Source: an uncultured Solobacterium sp. (GTDB lineage Bacteria; Bacillota_I; Bacilli_A; Erysipelotrichales; Erysipelotrichaceae). Taken from it: a stretch of 55,453 nt of DNA. Location: the NCBI GenBank assembly GCA_938039295.1, contig CALHUY010000077.1:1-55453 (forward strand), written 5' to 3'. Of this stretch, positions 1 through 8,999 are shown piece after piece (positions within the stretch are counted from its first letter, which is position 1; every line of letters begins with the position of its first letter). The notes under the pieces were generated by a model. The model searched no databases, was not told the DNA's origin, and was given only the letters and a program-made list of their open reading frames with translations. A program made the position numbers and the translations under genes.

Positions 1-82
1 GTTTTGGTTCCTTAGGTCCACAGCCTACTAAACCCACAAGCATGATACCTGCACATAAGCCTGATAGTAATTTCTTGTTCAT
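1..82 (-). CDS. lipoprotein N-terminus, cut by the window edge
   Basis: Only the first 27 codons are inside the window. They read as a lipoprotein signal peptide: Met-Asn-Lys-Lys, a hydrophobic stretch, then a lipobox ending in Val-Gly-Cys, followed by Gly-Pro-Lys-Glu-Pro. The start is supported by AAGGAG about 7 bases upstream of the ATG. The product should be exported and lipid-anchored on the outer face of the membrane. It lies 12 bases after the last large gene of the Tad pilus operon on the same strand, so it may be the end of that operon, perhaps as a pilus-associated lipoprotein; that role is inference. The rest of the protein cannot be seen. Confidence 0.75.
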   Translation of the reverse strand, partial: MNKKLLSGLCAGIMLVGLVGCGPKEPK

Positions 83-94
83 AATTTCTCCTTT

Positions 95-3000
95 TTAAGA
101 ATATCCTTTTATTTGCTTAATAGTAAATTCTGCCCACTTAGTTGTCTTAATAACATCTTTGGCACTTTTTCCTTTAGTATCAAATGACTGTATGAGTGGC
201 AACGTCAACATTAGTGGTTCTACCTTAACTTGTCCTTGCAATTGATAATACATAATACAATTATCAATTTTCCAATCTTTCCCTGTCATTAACTTCATAT
301 TCCCTTCAACCAATTTACCTATTCTTGTCAAAAGTGTCGTATACGACGAATTGCCAAGGGCTTGCTGGATCAAAAATATGTACATGTAATCGGAATAGCG
401 TAATCCATATTCATCCTCAGGATTATCGCTACCTGTATCATCAATTTTGCCGTTGTCATTCTTTCTCTTAGTTGAAGGAGCTGGATTTATCGCAAACTTC
501 CATTTAGTATCCTTAACTTTATAAAATGTTACTGGTAAACCCTTCTTAATAACCTCTAAATCTGAGGCACTTTCCATAGTAGCTAATGCTAAGATTAAAA
601 TACTCTTTGTTAATGGTTCAGGTATAATTCCTTGCGTTGCCGCTTGAATTGCTATTGCAATACCACTAATAGTCGCAGCTGTTGTATTTTTAGTTCTATC
701 CCAGAAATTGATAAATCCCGACAATGTGTTACTTGCGAATCTAATCTTGAAGATGTCACCAAAGGATGCTTCAAGATTGTCTTTTACAGTTGGTTTTCCA
801 TACAAGCAATATTCAACTTCCGCTAGATATAGAGCATTATTTTTATTGGAAATAAGCTGATTTGTCAATGATACGTTATCGGTAAAATTATATAAATCAA
901 CTTCTCCGAATTTATCAGCATACTTTCCTTTTAAATTATCCCAATCTTTTGCATGCATATATTCCTTATCTTTTTCTTCACGTGCATACCAGGCTTCATT
1001 ACTGTAAGTAGCATGTGAGAACATACTCATAATATACTCAATCACAAACACCTTATCTCTTAAATCTGCAGCGAAACCAGAGCCACCGCCTTCAGCAATT
1101 TGTTTGACAGTTTGGAATAAGTCTCTAAATTGAGATAGTATACCTGTATTTCCAGGTTCTGCAGGAAGTGTTCCAGTTCCTGGATAAACTAGATATGAAT
1201 CATATTTTAGAGCACTCTTTTTCTGTTCTTCACCTTGCTTTTTAAAAGCCTCATTCTGCTTCTTATAGTGATCAACATTATCCTCAATTTCTTTTGGTTC
1301 TTTAAAGTGTTCCTTAAGAACCTTATATAAAGGTGGAATGTGATCTGTTGGATTTACATTATCTAGATTCGGGTCGTTACCTGTTACCGTACGACTAATA
1401 TCGTGATTCTTATACAACTCATTTTGGCCCGGCTTCACAAGTGTATCGTTATAAGAAGCCGCAAAGTTTTTGCCAGATTGTATAGACATTGTTATCTGTG
1501 ATGTATCCGCAGGAACAACAGATTTTGTACGTTCAATTAGTATTTCTCCAGTTGAAACCTCCGATAGCGGTAAACCGCCATACGTTTGTTTCTCTAAAGC
1601 CTTTTTCGCATCTTCCAATAAACTCACACTATGCTGAAGTCTTTGTTTCAACTCATTTAGAGCTTCAATCGTAATACTCTTTTCAAGCTTTGCGATTTGA
1701 GCTTCTGGTGAATCCGGACTTAACTTCTCATTTTTCTTAATACCTTCAATTTCATCGATATCTTCTTTCCCATGTGGATTTCCCGGAATACTATGAGCCT
1801 TATCGCTCCAGTCATTTTTAGTGGATACATACTCATCCACAAGCTTTCTTAAATCTTGTAACTTTGTTAAATCTTTATACTTACCATCAATCTCAATGTT
1901 TCCTCCGTCTATGACTACATTGAGATAACCAATCATTGTAGTAAGATAACTAATTTCTTTAGAATATCTGTCACTAACTTTATTTGTAAACTTTTCAAGT
2001 GTAACTTCTTCACCCATAAACTCTGATGAAAAAGTATAACTTCTATCATTTACTTGCTGAACTACATTCTTACTAACAACTAATTCAACATATTTAGCTG
2101 TTGCTGATGAAAAATTCACACCATTATCAGTTACTAGATTATTTGCGAAGTATTTAGCTTTTTGGAGTTTATTTTTAACTTCTTTTTTCCATTCATCTGG
2201 TAGCGATTCACCTTCTTTTGGTTTAAACTCATAAATTACAGTTAATTTCTTCGCCATTTCAACAAATTCTTTGACTTGTTTTTCAAAATCTTCATCAAGT
2301 GTTTTTCCACCAACTGTTAGGGCTTTTTGCACCTCAATAGCATAAATTGCTCCATTAACATCGCTAATACCAACTATTTTTTCATTTACCGGACCAATCT
2401 TCTGCGCAATTTGTTCTGCTGTACTTGTAACTTTTTGATAGGCTTTATCATAATCACGCATAATGTCATCATAGATTTCTTTTGTTAGATAATACTCACC
2501 GTTTTCTTCAGTGGTAATTTCATCTTTTATTTTCTTTTCTTCAGTGGCACTAGCTATATTAAGATCTGTGCTCGGTCTTACCTTTAATAGTTTTAAACCA
2601 TCTGTAGCAATATAGCGTAATGTTGCAAGTTCATTCGCTTTTTTGAAGTCATTCCAAATCTTATTAACATCCGATTCCAGAGACTCAAAATGGCTAGCTA
2701 ATTCATTCCCTGAAATACCAAATAAGTCCTCGTATTGTTTAACAACCTCTTGATATTTGAATAATACATAGTAAGTGTTAAAAATCGCTTCCATTAATTT
2801 GCCTTCAGCTTCTGAATACTTTTGTTTTGCTTCCGCTGTCGGTTCATACTCTTCTGCTTGTCTAACTTCTTCTGATTGATTACTAAAATTCGTAAATCTA
2901 TCTAATAATTTTTTGACAATTACCGGAATACCACGATACTTCATAAATTCTACAATCTGATCTTCAAGCAAGACAGGGTTAGTTAATTTACCGTTTTCTG

Positions 3001-3418
3001 CAGCTGTAATTGTCGGCTCTTCATTAAATGACATCTTTAAAAAGTTGGATGGCTTTCCGCTTTCTCCACTAATGAGACTTTTAACTGCATCCATAAAGAG
3101 TTTGCTCTGCGTACCATCAACTTGAGCTTGCTTTAACATACCAGCGAAATATTTTTCCGCTTTTTTCATAAATTCTTCTGGTGATTGCACAGAAGCCATC
3201 ATCCCATAAAACTCTTTTAGGTCCGGGTCATAATTTGCTAATACTGCATTTAAAGAGAGATCTGCAGCAGATACTGCACGCGCTTTCGCAAGTTCTACTC
3301 TACTTAAGTCCGTGAATACACTAGCAAATACTAGACATGGCACTAAGATAACTGTTAAAAAGACTGTAATAGCCCCTTTTCTTAATCCATCTTTTTTCTT
3401 TTTTCTAAATATTTTCAT
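95..3418 (-). CDS. DUF5702-like large Tad-locus surface protein
   Basis: A protein of about 1107 residues. It opens with a basic stretch (Arg/Lys-rich, about residues 3-14) and then one hydrophobic segment starting Gly-Ala-Ile-Thr-Val-Phe-Leu, followed by a long acidic/lysine-rich extracytoplasmic region. The N-terminus (ITVFL, then ADLSLNAVLANYD and DLKEFYGM) matches the DUF5702 family seen in Firmicutes Tad loci; the family assignment is from memory of such proteins. The transmembrane start resembles TadE/TadG pseudopilins, so it could be a large minor pilin or pilus-anchoring adhesin. I chose the ATG at 3418 over a GTG three codons upstream because GGTGAG sits 4 bases before it. It follows tadE by 12 bases and is last but one in the operon. 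Confidence 0.7.
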   Translation of the reverse strand: MKIFRKKKKDGLRKGAITVFLTVILVPCLVFASVFTDLSRVELAKARAVSAADLSLNAVLANYDPDLKEFYGMMASVQSPEEFMKKAEKYFAGMLKQAQVDGTQSKLFMDAVKSLISGESGKPSNFLKMSFNEEPTITAAENGKLTNPVLLEDQIVEFMKYRGIPVIVKKLLDRFTNFSNQSEEVRQAEEYEPTAEAKQKYSEAEGKLMEAIFNTYYVLFKYQEVVKQYEDLFGISGNELASHFESLESDVNKIWNDFKKANELATLRYIATDGLKLLKVRPSTDLNIASATEEKKIKDEITTEENGEYYLTKEIYDDIMRDYDKAYQKVTSTAEQIAQKIGPVNEKIVGISDVNGAIYAIEVQKALTVGGKTLDEDFEKQVKEFVEMAKKLTVIYEFKPKEGESLPDEWKKEVKNKLQKAKYFANNLVTDNGVNFSSATAKYVELVVSKNVVQQVNDRSYTFSSEFMGEEVTLEKFTNKVSDRYSKEISYLTTMIGYLNVVIDGGNIEIDGKYKDLTKLQDLRKLVDEYVSTKNDWSDKAHSIPGNPHGKEDIDEIEGIKKNEKLSPDSPEAQIAKLEKSITIEALNELKQRLQHSVSLLEDAKKALEKQTYGGLPLSEVSTGEILIERTKSVVPADTSQITMSIQSGKNFAASYNDTLVKPGQNELYKNHDISRTVTGNDPNLDNVNPTDHIPPLYKVLKEHFKEPKEIEDNVDHYKKQNEAFKKQGEEQKKSALKYDSYLVYPGTGTLPAEPGNTGILSQFRDLFQTVKQIAEGGGSGFAADLRDKVFVIEYIMSMFSHATYSNEAWYAREEKDKEYMHAKDWDNLKGKYADKFGEVDLYNFTDNVSLTNQLISNKNNALYLAEVEYCLYGKPTVKDNLEASFGDIFKIRFASNTLSGFINFWDRTKNTTAATISGIAIAIQAATQGIIPEPLTKSILILALATMESASDLEVIKKGLPVTFYKVKDTKWKFAINPAPSTKRKNDNGKIDDTGSDNPEDEYGLRYSDYMYIFLIQQALGNSSYTTLLTRIGKLVEGNMKLMTGKDWKIDNCIMYYQLQGQVKVEPLMLTLPLIQSFDTKGKSAKDVIKTTKWAEFTIKQIKGYS

Positions 3419-3430
3419 TGTACTCACCGT

Positions 3431-4081
3431 TTAATTTATAAACTTCCCTATTTTATTCGCTACTTTCTCGATTTTACCCAAAAAATCCATAATGCCCTTA
3501 TGACGCTCTGCCTCATCAGCAATCATCGATACGTTTCTTACTAATTCTGCTGGATCTCCTACAAGAATTGTATATTCATCATAATAATGAACTTTCAATG
3601 TTTTGTTTGAGAATGGATATTTGATTGGCATTGGAATGTTGTAATCATAGCTAACTTTAATTTGAGACATAATAATTGAACTTTCATAAGCCACATCCGG
3701 ATCAATTGCATCTGGAGCGATACTCTTAATAATAGAATATTCTTTAATCTTACTAATTCTGCTAATCAATAAGCTTTCCATTTCCTGTGCCACTTCACTT
3801 CCATGCCCTGATAGGATGTGTCTGTATGGTTTAATGGCCGCCTTATTTCCAATATCTGATGGAATACCGCCATCATTAAGTATCTTGACCTGCATTGGAT
3901 TTTCTGCAGCAGATGCTGCATCAATTGCAGCATGTACAACTTCAAACTGTATACGTGAATGAATGTAATATATATTTCCCAGCACTATCATCATAAAGAC
4001 CACAATAAAGACAATAGGAAATACAATTGTAGCCTCTACAAGAGACATCGATCCCTTTTCGGATTTTAATGTTTTGTACAT
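3431..4081 (-). CDS. TadE-like pseudopilin
   Basis: 216 residues. The N-terminus has a short basic leader, then Glu-Lys-Gly-Ser-Met-Ser-Leu-Val-Glu followed by about 22 hydrophobic residues, the typical layout of TadE-family pseudopilins (conserved Glu just before or inside the hydrophobic helix). The remaining ~170 residues are a soluble domain without recognisable catalytic motifs. TadE proteins are processed by a prepilin peptidase and act as minor pilins in assembly. AGGAGG lies upstream of the start. It sits between the major pilin gene and the DUF5702-like gene in the Tad operon. Confidence 0.8.
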   Translation of the reverse strand: MYKTLKSEKGSMSLVEATIVFPIVFIVVFMMIVLGNIYYIHSRIQFEVVHAAIDAASAAENPMQVKILNDGGIPSDIGNKAAIKPYRHILSGHGSEVAQEMESLLISRISKIKEYSIIKSIAPDAIDPDVAYESSIIMSQIKVSYDYNIPMPIKYPFSNKTLKVHYYDEYTILVGDPAELVRNVSMIADEAERHKGIMDFLGKIEKVANKIGKFIN

Positions 4082-4120
4082 CGAAATTCCTCCTTCTAAG
4101 TGCTGCTAAACTCTATAGAA

Positions 4121-4142
4121 GCCCGCCTGCGTTTAGACGGGC
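4121..4142 (-). promoter_or_regulatory. stem-loop between flp and tadE
   Basis: GCCCGCCT and AGACGGGC form an 8-bp stem with one mismatch around a 6-base loop, in the 76-base gap after the pilin gene. No U-tract follows, so this looks like an mRNA-stabilising or attenuating hairpin rather than a full terminator. It would favour pilin expression over the downstream genes. Confidence 0.5.
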
Positions 4143-4157
4143 ATGTGTAAAGCAGTT

Positions 4158-4370
4158 TTACTGAACAGCTTCTTGAGCTTTTTGATTCATTGTTTCGAAT
4201 AATTTATCTAACAATTCACCAATCTGTCTTCTAAATAACGCTGCTAATACCAGAGCGATTGCAATCAAAACTACGATTACAACTAAGTCAACAGCACCCT
4301 TCTCTTCTTTCATAAAAGAGTCAAATGCGTTTTTAGCTCTGATTAAAGTAACATTAATCAAATCCATCAT
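4158..4370 (-). CDS. Flp-type major pilin, short
   Basis: 70 residues: a charged leader of about 25 residues ending Lys-Glu-Glu-Lys-Gly-Ala-Val-Asp, a hydrophobic helix of about 20 residues (Leu/Val/Ile/Ala), then a short polar tail. Size, layout and position between tadC and tadE identify it as the Flp pilin of this Tad locus, close to the short Flp1-like pilins of Firmicutes. The classic Gly|X4-Glu cleavage signature is not exact; an Asp three residues after the Gly takes the place of the usual Glu at +5. The pilin would be inserted in the membrane, cleaved and assembled by TadA/B/C. AGGAG and AAGAAG precede the tandem ATG ATG start. Confidence 0.75.
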   Translation of the reverse strand: MMDLINVTLIRAKNAFDSFMKEEKGAVDLVVIVVLIAIALVLAALFRRQIGELLDKLFETMNQKAQEAVQ

Positions 4371-4394
4371 GTCTTCTTTCTCCTTTCATTAGAC

Positions 4395-5270
4395 TCACAA
4401 TCCAATATTGCTGAAAATCGGTACCACTACCATTATTAATATTGCAATGAATATCAATAGCATTGGCAACAGCAATTTACTATTTGCAGCTTCGCCTTTA
4501 CGACGAAGATACTGCTGTTTTAATTTCCATTGTTCTTTACTCTGTTGGATTAACATCATCGTTAAATCTTTGTTACCCTTTGTTAAACCCTGAACAATGG
4601 TGGAGATAAACTTCTTTACCTCCTGTACCATGGAGCGTTGTCCGAACTCATATAAAGCATCTACTTCCGGTATGCCGTTATTCATGTTATCAACACTAAT
4701 CTTCATTTCTCCGTAAAGGACACCCTCATTAGAGTTTGCTACCTTTTCCCAAGCTTCATGAAGCGTCATACCTGCGTTAACTAGTAACGCCAGCTTTGAT
4801 ATAACTTCGGTAAATTCATCCAGCATCTCATCTGAGCGCTTCTGGATTTTTTCTTTCATTACCGTTCCATAGTAGTAGAATGCTACACCGCCTACAACCA
4901 TGAACAATAAGAACATGGATAAACTTCTAGTAAAGCAATATAGCGGCATCGCGAATGTCATTAGCGTCAACATCATTGTAAAACGCTGTGCATATGACAC
5001 TCTCAAGTAGTAATCAATATATTTCTCGCCATATAAAATCGCAATCTGTTTTCTGGCTTCTCTATCTTCCTTACGACGGAAGTCTAGCCCCAACATATTT
5101 ACCAATGCATATCCCACAAAATACAATTCATGCATTGGATAATCTTCATCTCCTAAAGTCGCAAATAACGCTGCATCTTTCTTCCCCTTGAAATAAAGAT
5201 ATATATAGAACAGAAGAAATAGGATGCCTATCGCAATGACGACAATATCAGTTATTGTAAAAAACCCCAT
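4395..5270 (-). CDS. tadC: TadC-like pilus assembly membrane protein
   Basis: 291 residues with an N-terminal membrane helix (about 7-28), a central pair of helices (about 95-135), a cytoplasmic domain of the type II secretion system F family, and a C-terminal helix pair ending near residue 290. It forms a pair with the upstream TadB-like protein; together they make the inner-membrane platform on which the TadA ATPase drives pilin assembly. The start has GAGGG 4-5 bases upstream. The gap to tadB is 13 bases and to flp 24 bases. Assignment as TadC rather than TadB rests on gene order. Confidence 0.8.
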   Translation of the reverse strand: MGFFTITDIVVIAIGILFLLFYIYLYFKGKKDAALFATLGDEDYPMHELYFVGYALVNMLGLDFRRKEDREARKQIAILYGEKYIDYYLRVSYAQRFTMMLTLMTFAMPLYCFTRSLSMFLLFMVVGGVAFYYYGTVMKEKIQKRSDEMLDEFTEVISKLALLVNAGMTLHEAWEKVANSNEGVLYGEMKISVDNMNNGIPEVDALYEFGQRSMVQEVKKFISTIVQGLTKGNKDLTMMLIQQSKEQWKLKQQYLRRKGEAANSKLLLPMLLIFIAILIMVVVPIFSNIGL

Positions 5271-5283
5271 ATTCCCTCCATCA

Positions 5284-6198
5284 TTAAATCTTAATATCTA
5301 CAATCTTCTTCGCCATCAAGTATGCTACGATGACAATCGCAATTCCGACAATCTCTGATACAAGACCAGTAACAGAAGCGTAGTTATTTGCGAAATCTGT
5401 ACTTGTAAGCTTCATAACAATAATCATTGCTAATGGAAGTACAAGCATCATATTTAACTCGATCTTTGTACCAGCGTACATTGTGATAATATCTTCTCGA
5501 ACTGTAATCTTGTCACTAATGACATCATAAGTATTACGAATAACTTCTTTGATGTTACCACCCTTGCGGTAACAGATTTCAAATACATTCGTAAAATCCG
5601 CAATATCATCAATACCACTTCTATCAGCGAAATCTTTTAGTAATTCTTCTAATGTAATACCATTGATCAGACCTGTATTAATCACTTCTAATTCATTCAT
5701 GATCATCGCACCAGATTCGTATTGATTCCCCAAATCTTCATACGAACTCTTAAATGCATCCGTTACGTTTTTACCGGCATTTAACGAAGTTGTTAATGCT
5801 TCAAGCATATCTCTAAATTGTAATGTCAATTGACGCTTACGATTTTCACAGAGCTGCTTTGTACGAATCGGCAAGTAGAAACGAGCTGCCAATGTGCCAA
5901 ACACAACAAATAACAGAATATCAACAAGCAATGTTAGTTTTGTTGCTACACCAAATTCATCTTTAAACTGGCCACCAAAGAAGGCATAGCCTGCAAGGCC
6001 ACCTACTACAAACGCAAGTAATATATACAGAATCATTTCCTTCTTTGTCATGTAATAAACTTTATAATTTAATGTCTGTATGTTTGTCTTTGAGCGATAG
6101 TACTGCGGTTCCTTCTCGACAGCAGGCTTCTTTACTTTTGCCTTTGGCTGTTCTTTTGGTTTTTCTTCTTTTTTCTTAAAGTTAAACAGCGGTTTCAT
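5284..6198 (-). CDS. tadB: TadB-like pilus assembly membrane protein
   Basis: About 304 residues. A lysine- and proline-rich cytoplasmic N-terminus (about 1-35) leads into two membrane helices (about 55-75 and 85-105), a T2SS F domain with a conserved ENRKRQLTLQFRDMLEAL-type helix and KGGNIKEVI motif, then two C-terminal helices. It is the partner of TadC in the membrane platform. GGAGG precedes two adjacent ATGs; the second (6198) has the better spacing. The gene overlaps the 3' end of tadA by 17 bases, indicating translational coupling. Confidence 0.8.
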   Translation of the reverse strand: MKPLFNFKKKEEKPKEQPKAKVKKPAVEKEPQYYRSKTNIQTLNYKVYYMTKKEMILYILLAFVVGGLAGYAFFGGQFKDEFGVATKLTLLVDILLFVVFGTLAARFYLPIRTKQLCENRKRQLTLQFRDMLEALTTSLNAGKNVTDAFKSSYEDLGNQYESGAMIMNELEVINTGLINGITLEELLKDFADRSGIDDIADFTNVFEICYRKGGNIKEVIRNTYDVISDKITVREDIITMYAGTKIELNMMLVLPLAMIIVMKLTSTDFANNYASVTGLVSEIVGIAIVIVAYLMAKKIVDIKI

Positions 6199-7453
6199 CA
6201 TCTACCTCCAATAAAGCAGGCAGTTTTATTCCGGCCAGCTGGAACTTCTTAGTCTTAACAAATTTATTCTTAGTACGTTTTAGTTCACCCACAACATGTT
6301 CTGCTGAAGTTCCTTCACCTTCTACGAACGTGAAGATTGGGTTTAACATATATTCCCCATTTGCATTTACACCTAAAACTTCTGTAATTTCCATTGTCTT
6401 ACGAGAGTGGTCACGCAAACGGGATAGGTGAATCACAATATCCAATGCACTACCAATCTGCTGACGAATCGCCATTAATGGTAACCCTTCTGCACCTTGT
6501 AGTACCATGGTTTCCAAACGATTCATCATATCGAAAGTAGAGTTAGCGTGACCTGTAGATAAACTTCCATCATGTCCAGTATTCATCGCCTGTAACATAT
6601 CTAGTGCTTCTCCGCCACGGACCTCACCTACAATGATTCTATCTGGTCTCATACGCAAACTTGACTTGATCAAGTCTCTGATGTTGACTTCACCGGCACC
6701 AGATGAGTTAGCGTTTCTTGTCTCTAGACTAACTAAGTTCTGTACACCTTCAATCTGCAATTCCGCAGAGTCTTCGATTGTAATAATACGTTCATCCTTT
6801 GGAATGAAGTTAGATAGAGCGTTCAAGAATGTTGTCTTACCTGAACCTGTACCACCACATACAAAGATGTTATAACGTGCTTTAATCAATAACTCTAATA
6901 AACTTGCAATTCCTTCGTTCAACGAACCATATTCAATCAATTTCTTCATTGTCATCGGTTCTTTTGAGAACTTACGAATTGTTACGATAGATCCATTTAA
7001 TGAAATTGGAGGTAACACAACGTTTACACGTGAACCATTTGGTAAACGTGTATCGACGATAGGGTTCGCCTCTGTAACTTCACGACCTGCTTGTGCAACA
7101 ATGCGCTGAATAACGTCACGTAGTTTACGTTCACTTTCAAAGGTGCGTTCAATCTTTCTTACCTTACCTGCTTCTTCGACGAAAATATTCTTTGGTCCGT
7201 TAATCATGACTTCAGTAATGTTGTCATCTGTCATGATGGAATCCAACAAACCAAATCCGCGGATAGAAGAATAAATTTGTTCAGCGATCGCTACTCGTTG
7301 TTCGATAGAAACATATACGTTCGCTAGTCTGATTTCTACTAGATTTTCAATCTTTTCGCGCAGTTCATTATCTGATAATTCCTTCAAAGGGAAATTATTC
7401 ATTACTTCATTTTTTAATCGCTCGACAAACTGTTCAAGTTCTTCCGCTCTCAT
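6182..7453 (-). CDS. tadA: TadA/CpaF pilus assembly ATPase
   Basis: About 423 residues. It carries the features of the CpaF/TadA secretion ATPases: an N-terminal helical domain, the TDDNITEVMING segment, Walker A GGTGSGKTT near residue 205, the Asp-box IIVGEVRGGEALD, and the LSTGHANS motif. It hydrolyses ATP in the cytoplasm as a hexamer to power pilin extrusion. The ATG at 7453 is preferred to an upstream TTG, which has no good ribosome binding site. It lies 32 bases after tadZ and overlaps tadB. Confidence 0.9.
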   Translation of the reverse strand: MRAEELEQFVERLKNEVMNNFPLKELSDNELREKIENLVEIRLANVYVSIEQRVAIAEQIYSSIRGFGLLDSIMTDDNITEVMINGPKNIFVEEAGKVRKIERTFESERKLRDVIQRIVAQAGREVTEANPIVDTRLPNGSRVNVVLPPISLNGSIVTIRKFSKEPMTMKKLIEYGSLNEGIASLLELLIKARYNIFVCGGTGSGKTTFLNALSNFIPKDERIITIEDSAELQIEGVQNLVSLETRNANSSGAGEVNIRDLIKSSLRMRPDRIIVGEVRGGEALDMLQAMNTGHDGSLSTGHANSTFDMMNRLETMVLQGAEGLPLMAIRQQIGSALDIVIHLSRLRDHSRKTMEITEVLGVNANGEYMLNPIFTFVEGEGTSAEHVVGELKRTKNKFVKTKKFQLAGIKLPALLEVDDETAV

Positions 7454-7485
7454 ATTCCCGTTTTCCCCCAATCATTGTTTATTGT

Positions 7486-8535
7486 TTATAGAATGTGATC
7501 GAATACATCTAACTTGGATACCCAAGAAACAACTTGTGCTCTATGATCACCTTTCACCTTGTTGATATAACCAACAACCTGCACATCATTCATCTCTGCA
7601 GCGTTAGACTGGCTTCCAAACTTGGAGTAAAGAACCTTTGTCTTACGCATGAGATGTTCAACTTTGTTATCACTGATATTTTGTAATTCAAATAACTTAT
7701 TCTGTAGTTTATTTCTGCCGATTTCAGTTCCATCCGCAACCATCACTACACAATCAGCCAATTCAAATAATGTATCTCTAATTTCATCAGAGCATACATC
7801 TGTATCTACGATTACACGGTCATAATTCCCCGAATTACAAATGACGTGTAATAGTGTCTTAACATCTTCAGACTTCATTTCATTAAAATCCATGATTGTC
7901 TTAAATGGAGCATAATACGCAACACCCTTATCATTGGATACATATGCCTCTAACTTTAGACTTAAATTTGCACGATTGCTCTTAATCGCATACAACACTT
8001 CTGAAAGTGTTGTGTTTGAATCCTGTACAAGTACATCTCGTGTATAACCATTCTTCTCTAAATCTAAATAGAAAACTTTATGTCCCTGTTCAACCATGTG
8101 GAGCGCAGATCCAATCGCAGCTGTGGAAGTACCTAAACCACCACTCGCTCCATGGAATAAAATAATAGGACTTTGAGAACCCGACAAACTATATGAAACC
8201 TTTGTATCAAGTTCAGCACATAGGCTTTTAACTTCTTTGCAAATGAGATCAACACGTTGGTATTTACATACTGCAGGGAATCCACTCACTTCAGTAATGT
8301 CTAATGATTCTGTCAAACACGCAACCTGTGTATTCTCTCTTCTTAAATCATCCCCTAAGAATTCTTCGTTTACTAAAACGACATCCATTCTTTGATTCTT
8401 GAAAATTTCAATAAATGCATCACGCTTTGAGAATGTGTATATCTCAATTTCATTTGGATACTTCTTATTAAACACAGAAGAGATTTTACTTAAATACTTC
8501 TCATCCGTATCAACCATTGCTAACTTGATCTTCAT
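7486..8535 (-). CDS. tadZ: TadZ/CpaE-like pilus localisation ATPase
   Basis: About 349 residues: an N-terminal receiver-like domain (about 1-115) and a MinD/ParA-like domain. The P-loop region reads GASGGLGTSTAA, so the signature lysine of ParA deviant Walker A motifs is missing, as is known for TadZ-type proteins. LDLEKNGY and VIVDTD follow as switch and Walker B regions. TadZ proteins mark the pole or site of pilus assembly. The start is the internal ATG at 8535, eight codons into the longest frame, because GGGAGG lies 7 bases upstream. It is the first gene of the Tad operon. Confidence 0.75.
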   Translation of the reverse strand: MKIKLAMVDTDEKYLSKISSVFNKKYPNEIEIYTFSKRDAFIEIFKNQRMDVVLVNEEFLGDDLRRENTQVACLTESLDITEVSGFPAVCKYQRVDLICKEVKSLCAELDTKVSYSLSGSQSPIILFHGASGGLGTSTAAIGSALHMVEQGHKVFYLDLEKNGYTRDVLVQDSNTTLSEVLYAIKSNRANLSLKLEAYVSNDKGVAYYAPFKTIMDFNEMKSEDVKTLLHVICNSGNYDRVIVDTDVCSDEIRDTLFELADCVVMVADGTEIGRNKLQNKLFELQNISDNKVEHLMRKTKVLYSKFGSQSNAAEMNDVQVVGYINKVKGDHRAQVVSWVSKLDVFDHIL

Positions 8536-8999
8536 AAGTTCGCCTCCCTTATCCATTTATTTTAATGCAATTTAATATATGATTCAAAGTTAATTTTGAT
8601 ATCCTGTTGTACTTTTTTACATAAATTAAATTTGTTGTATTCTACATTTTTTTCGGCAGTTAAATTTCAGCCCATTAATACTAGCTTTTTGGCATTACTA
8701 AATTTTTTCAATCAGTTTTCATTTATAACAGTTTCCAAAACTAATTTTATTAATATTTTATTAAGTACCTCAAATAATGGATTTATATTCTAAAAATCGT
8801 AATAACAACTCCGTCTTTATGAAGTTTTCTATTTACTCACACATTTGTAGAGTTCTAATATATTGTTTGTGATTTTTAGTGACAGTTTCCAAATGCCAAA
8901 TCAAATTTATAAACTATGCACTCCCTAAATTATATTCAAATTATAATTCAGACACGTATGCGCATACATCATTTTGTGTACATGCAATCATATAATTGC
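8536..8999. other. 464-bp AT-rich intergenic region upstream of the Tad operon
   Basis: No convincing gene is present; the only sizeable open frame (8596-8793, plus strand) has unlikely composition. The region should hold the tad promoter on the minus strand, but no pair of good -35/-10 boxes stands out. Visible structure: a 12-base direct repeat ACAGTTTCCAAA at 8728-8739 and 8882-8893, and a 12-base palindrome GTATGCGCATAC at 8956-8967 downstream of the ABC permease gene. Confidence 0.5.

Noticed and set aside
8596..8793. 65-codon open frame on the plus strand in the region before the Tad operon
   Set aside because: Phe/Asn/Leu-rich composition typical of AT-rich random sequence, no ribosome binding site, no recognisable motif.
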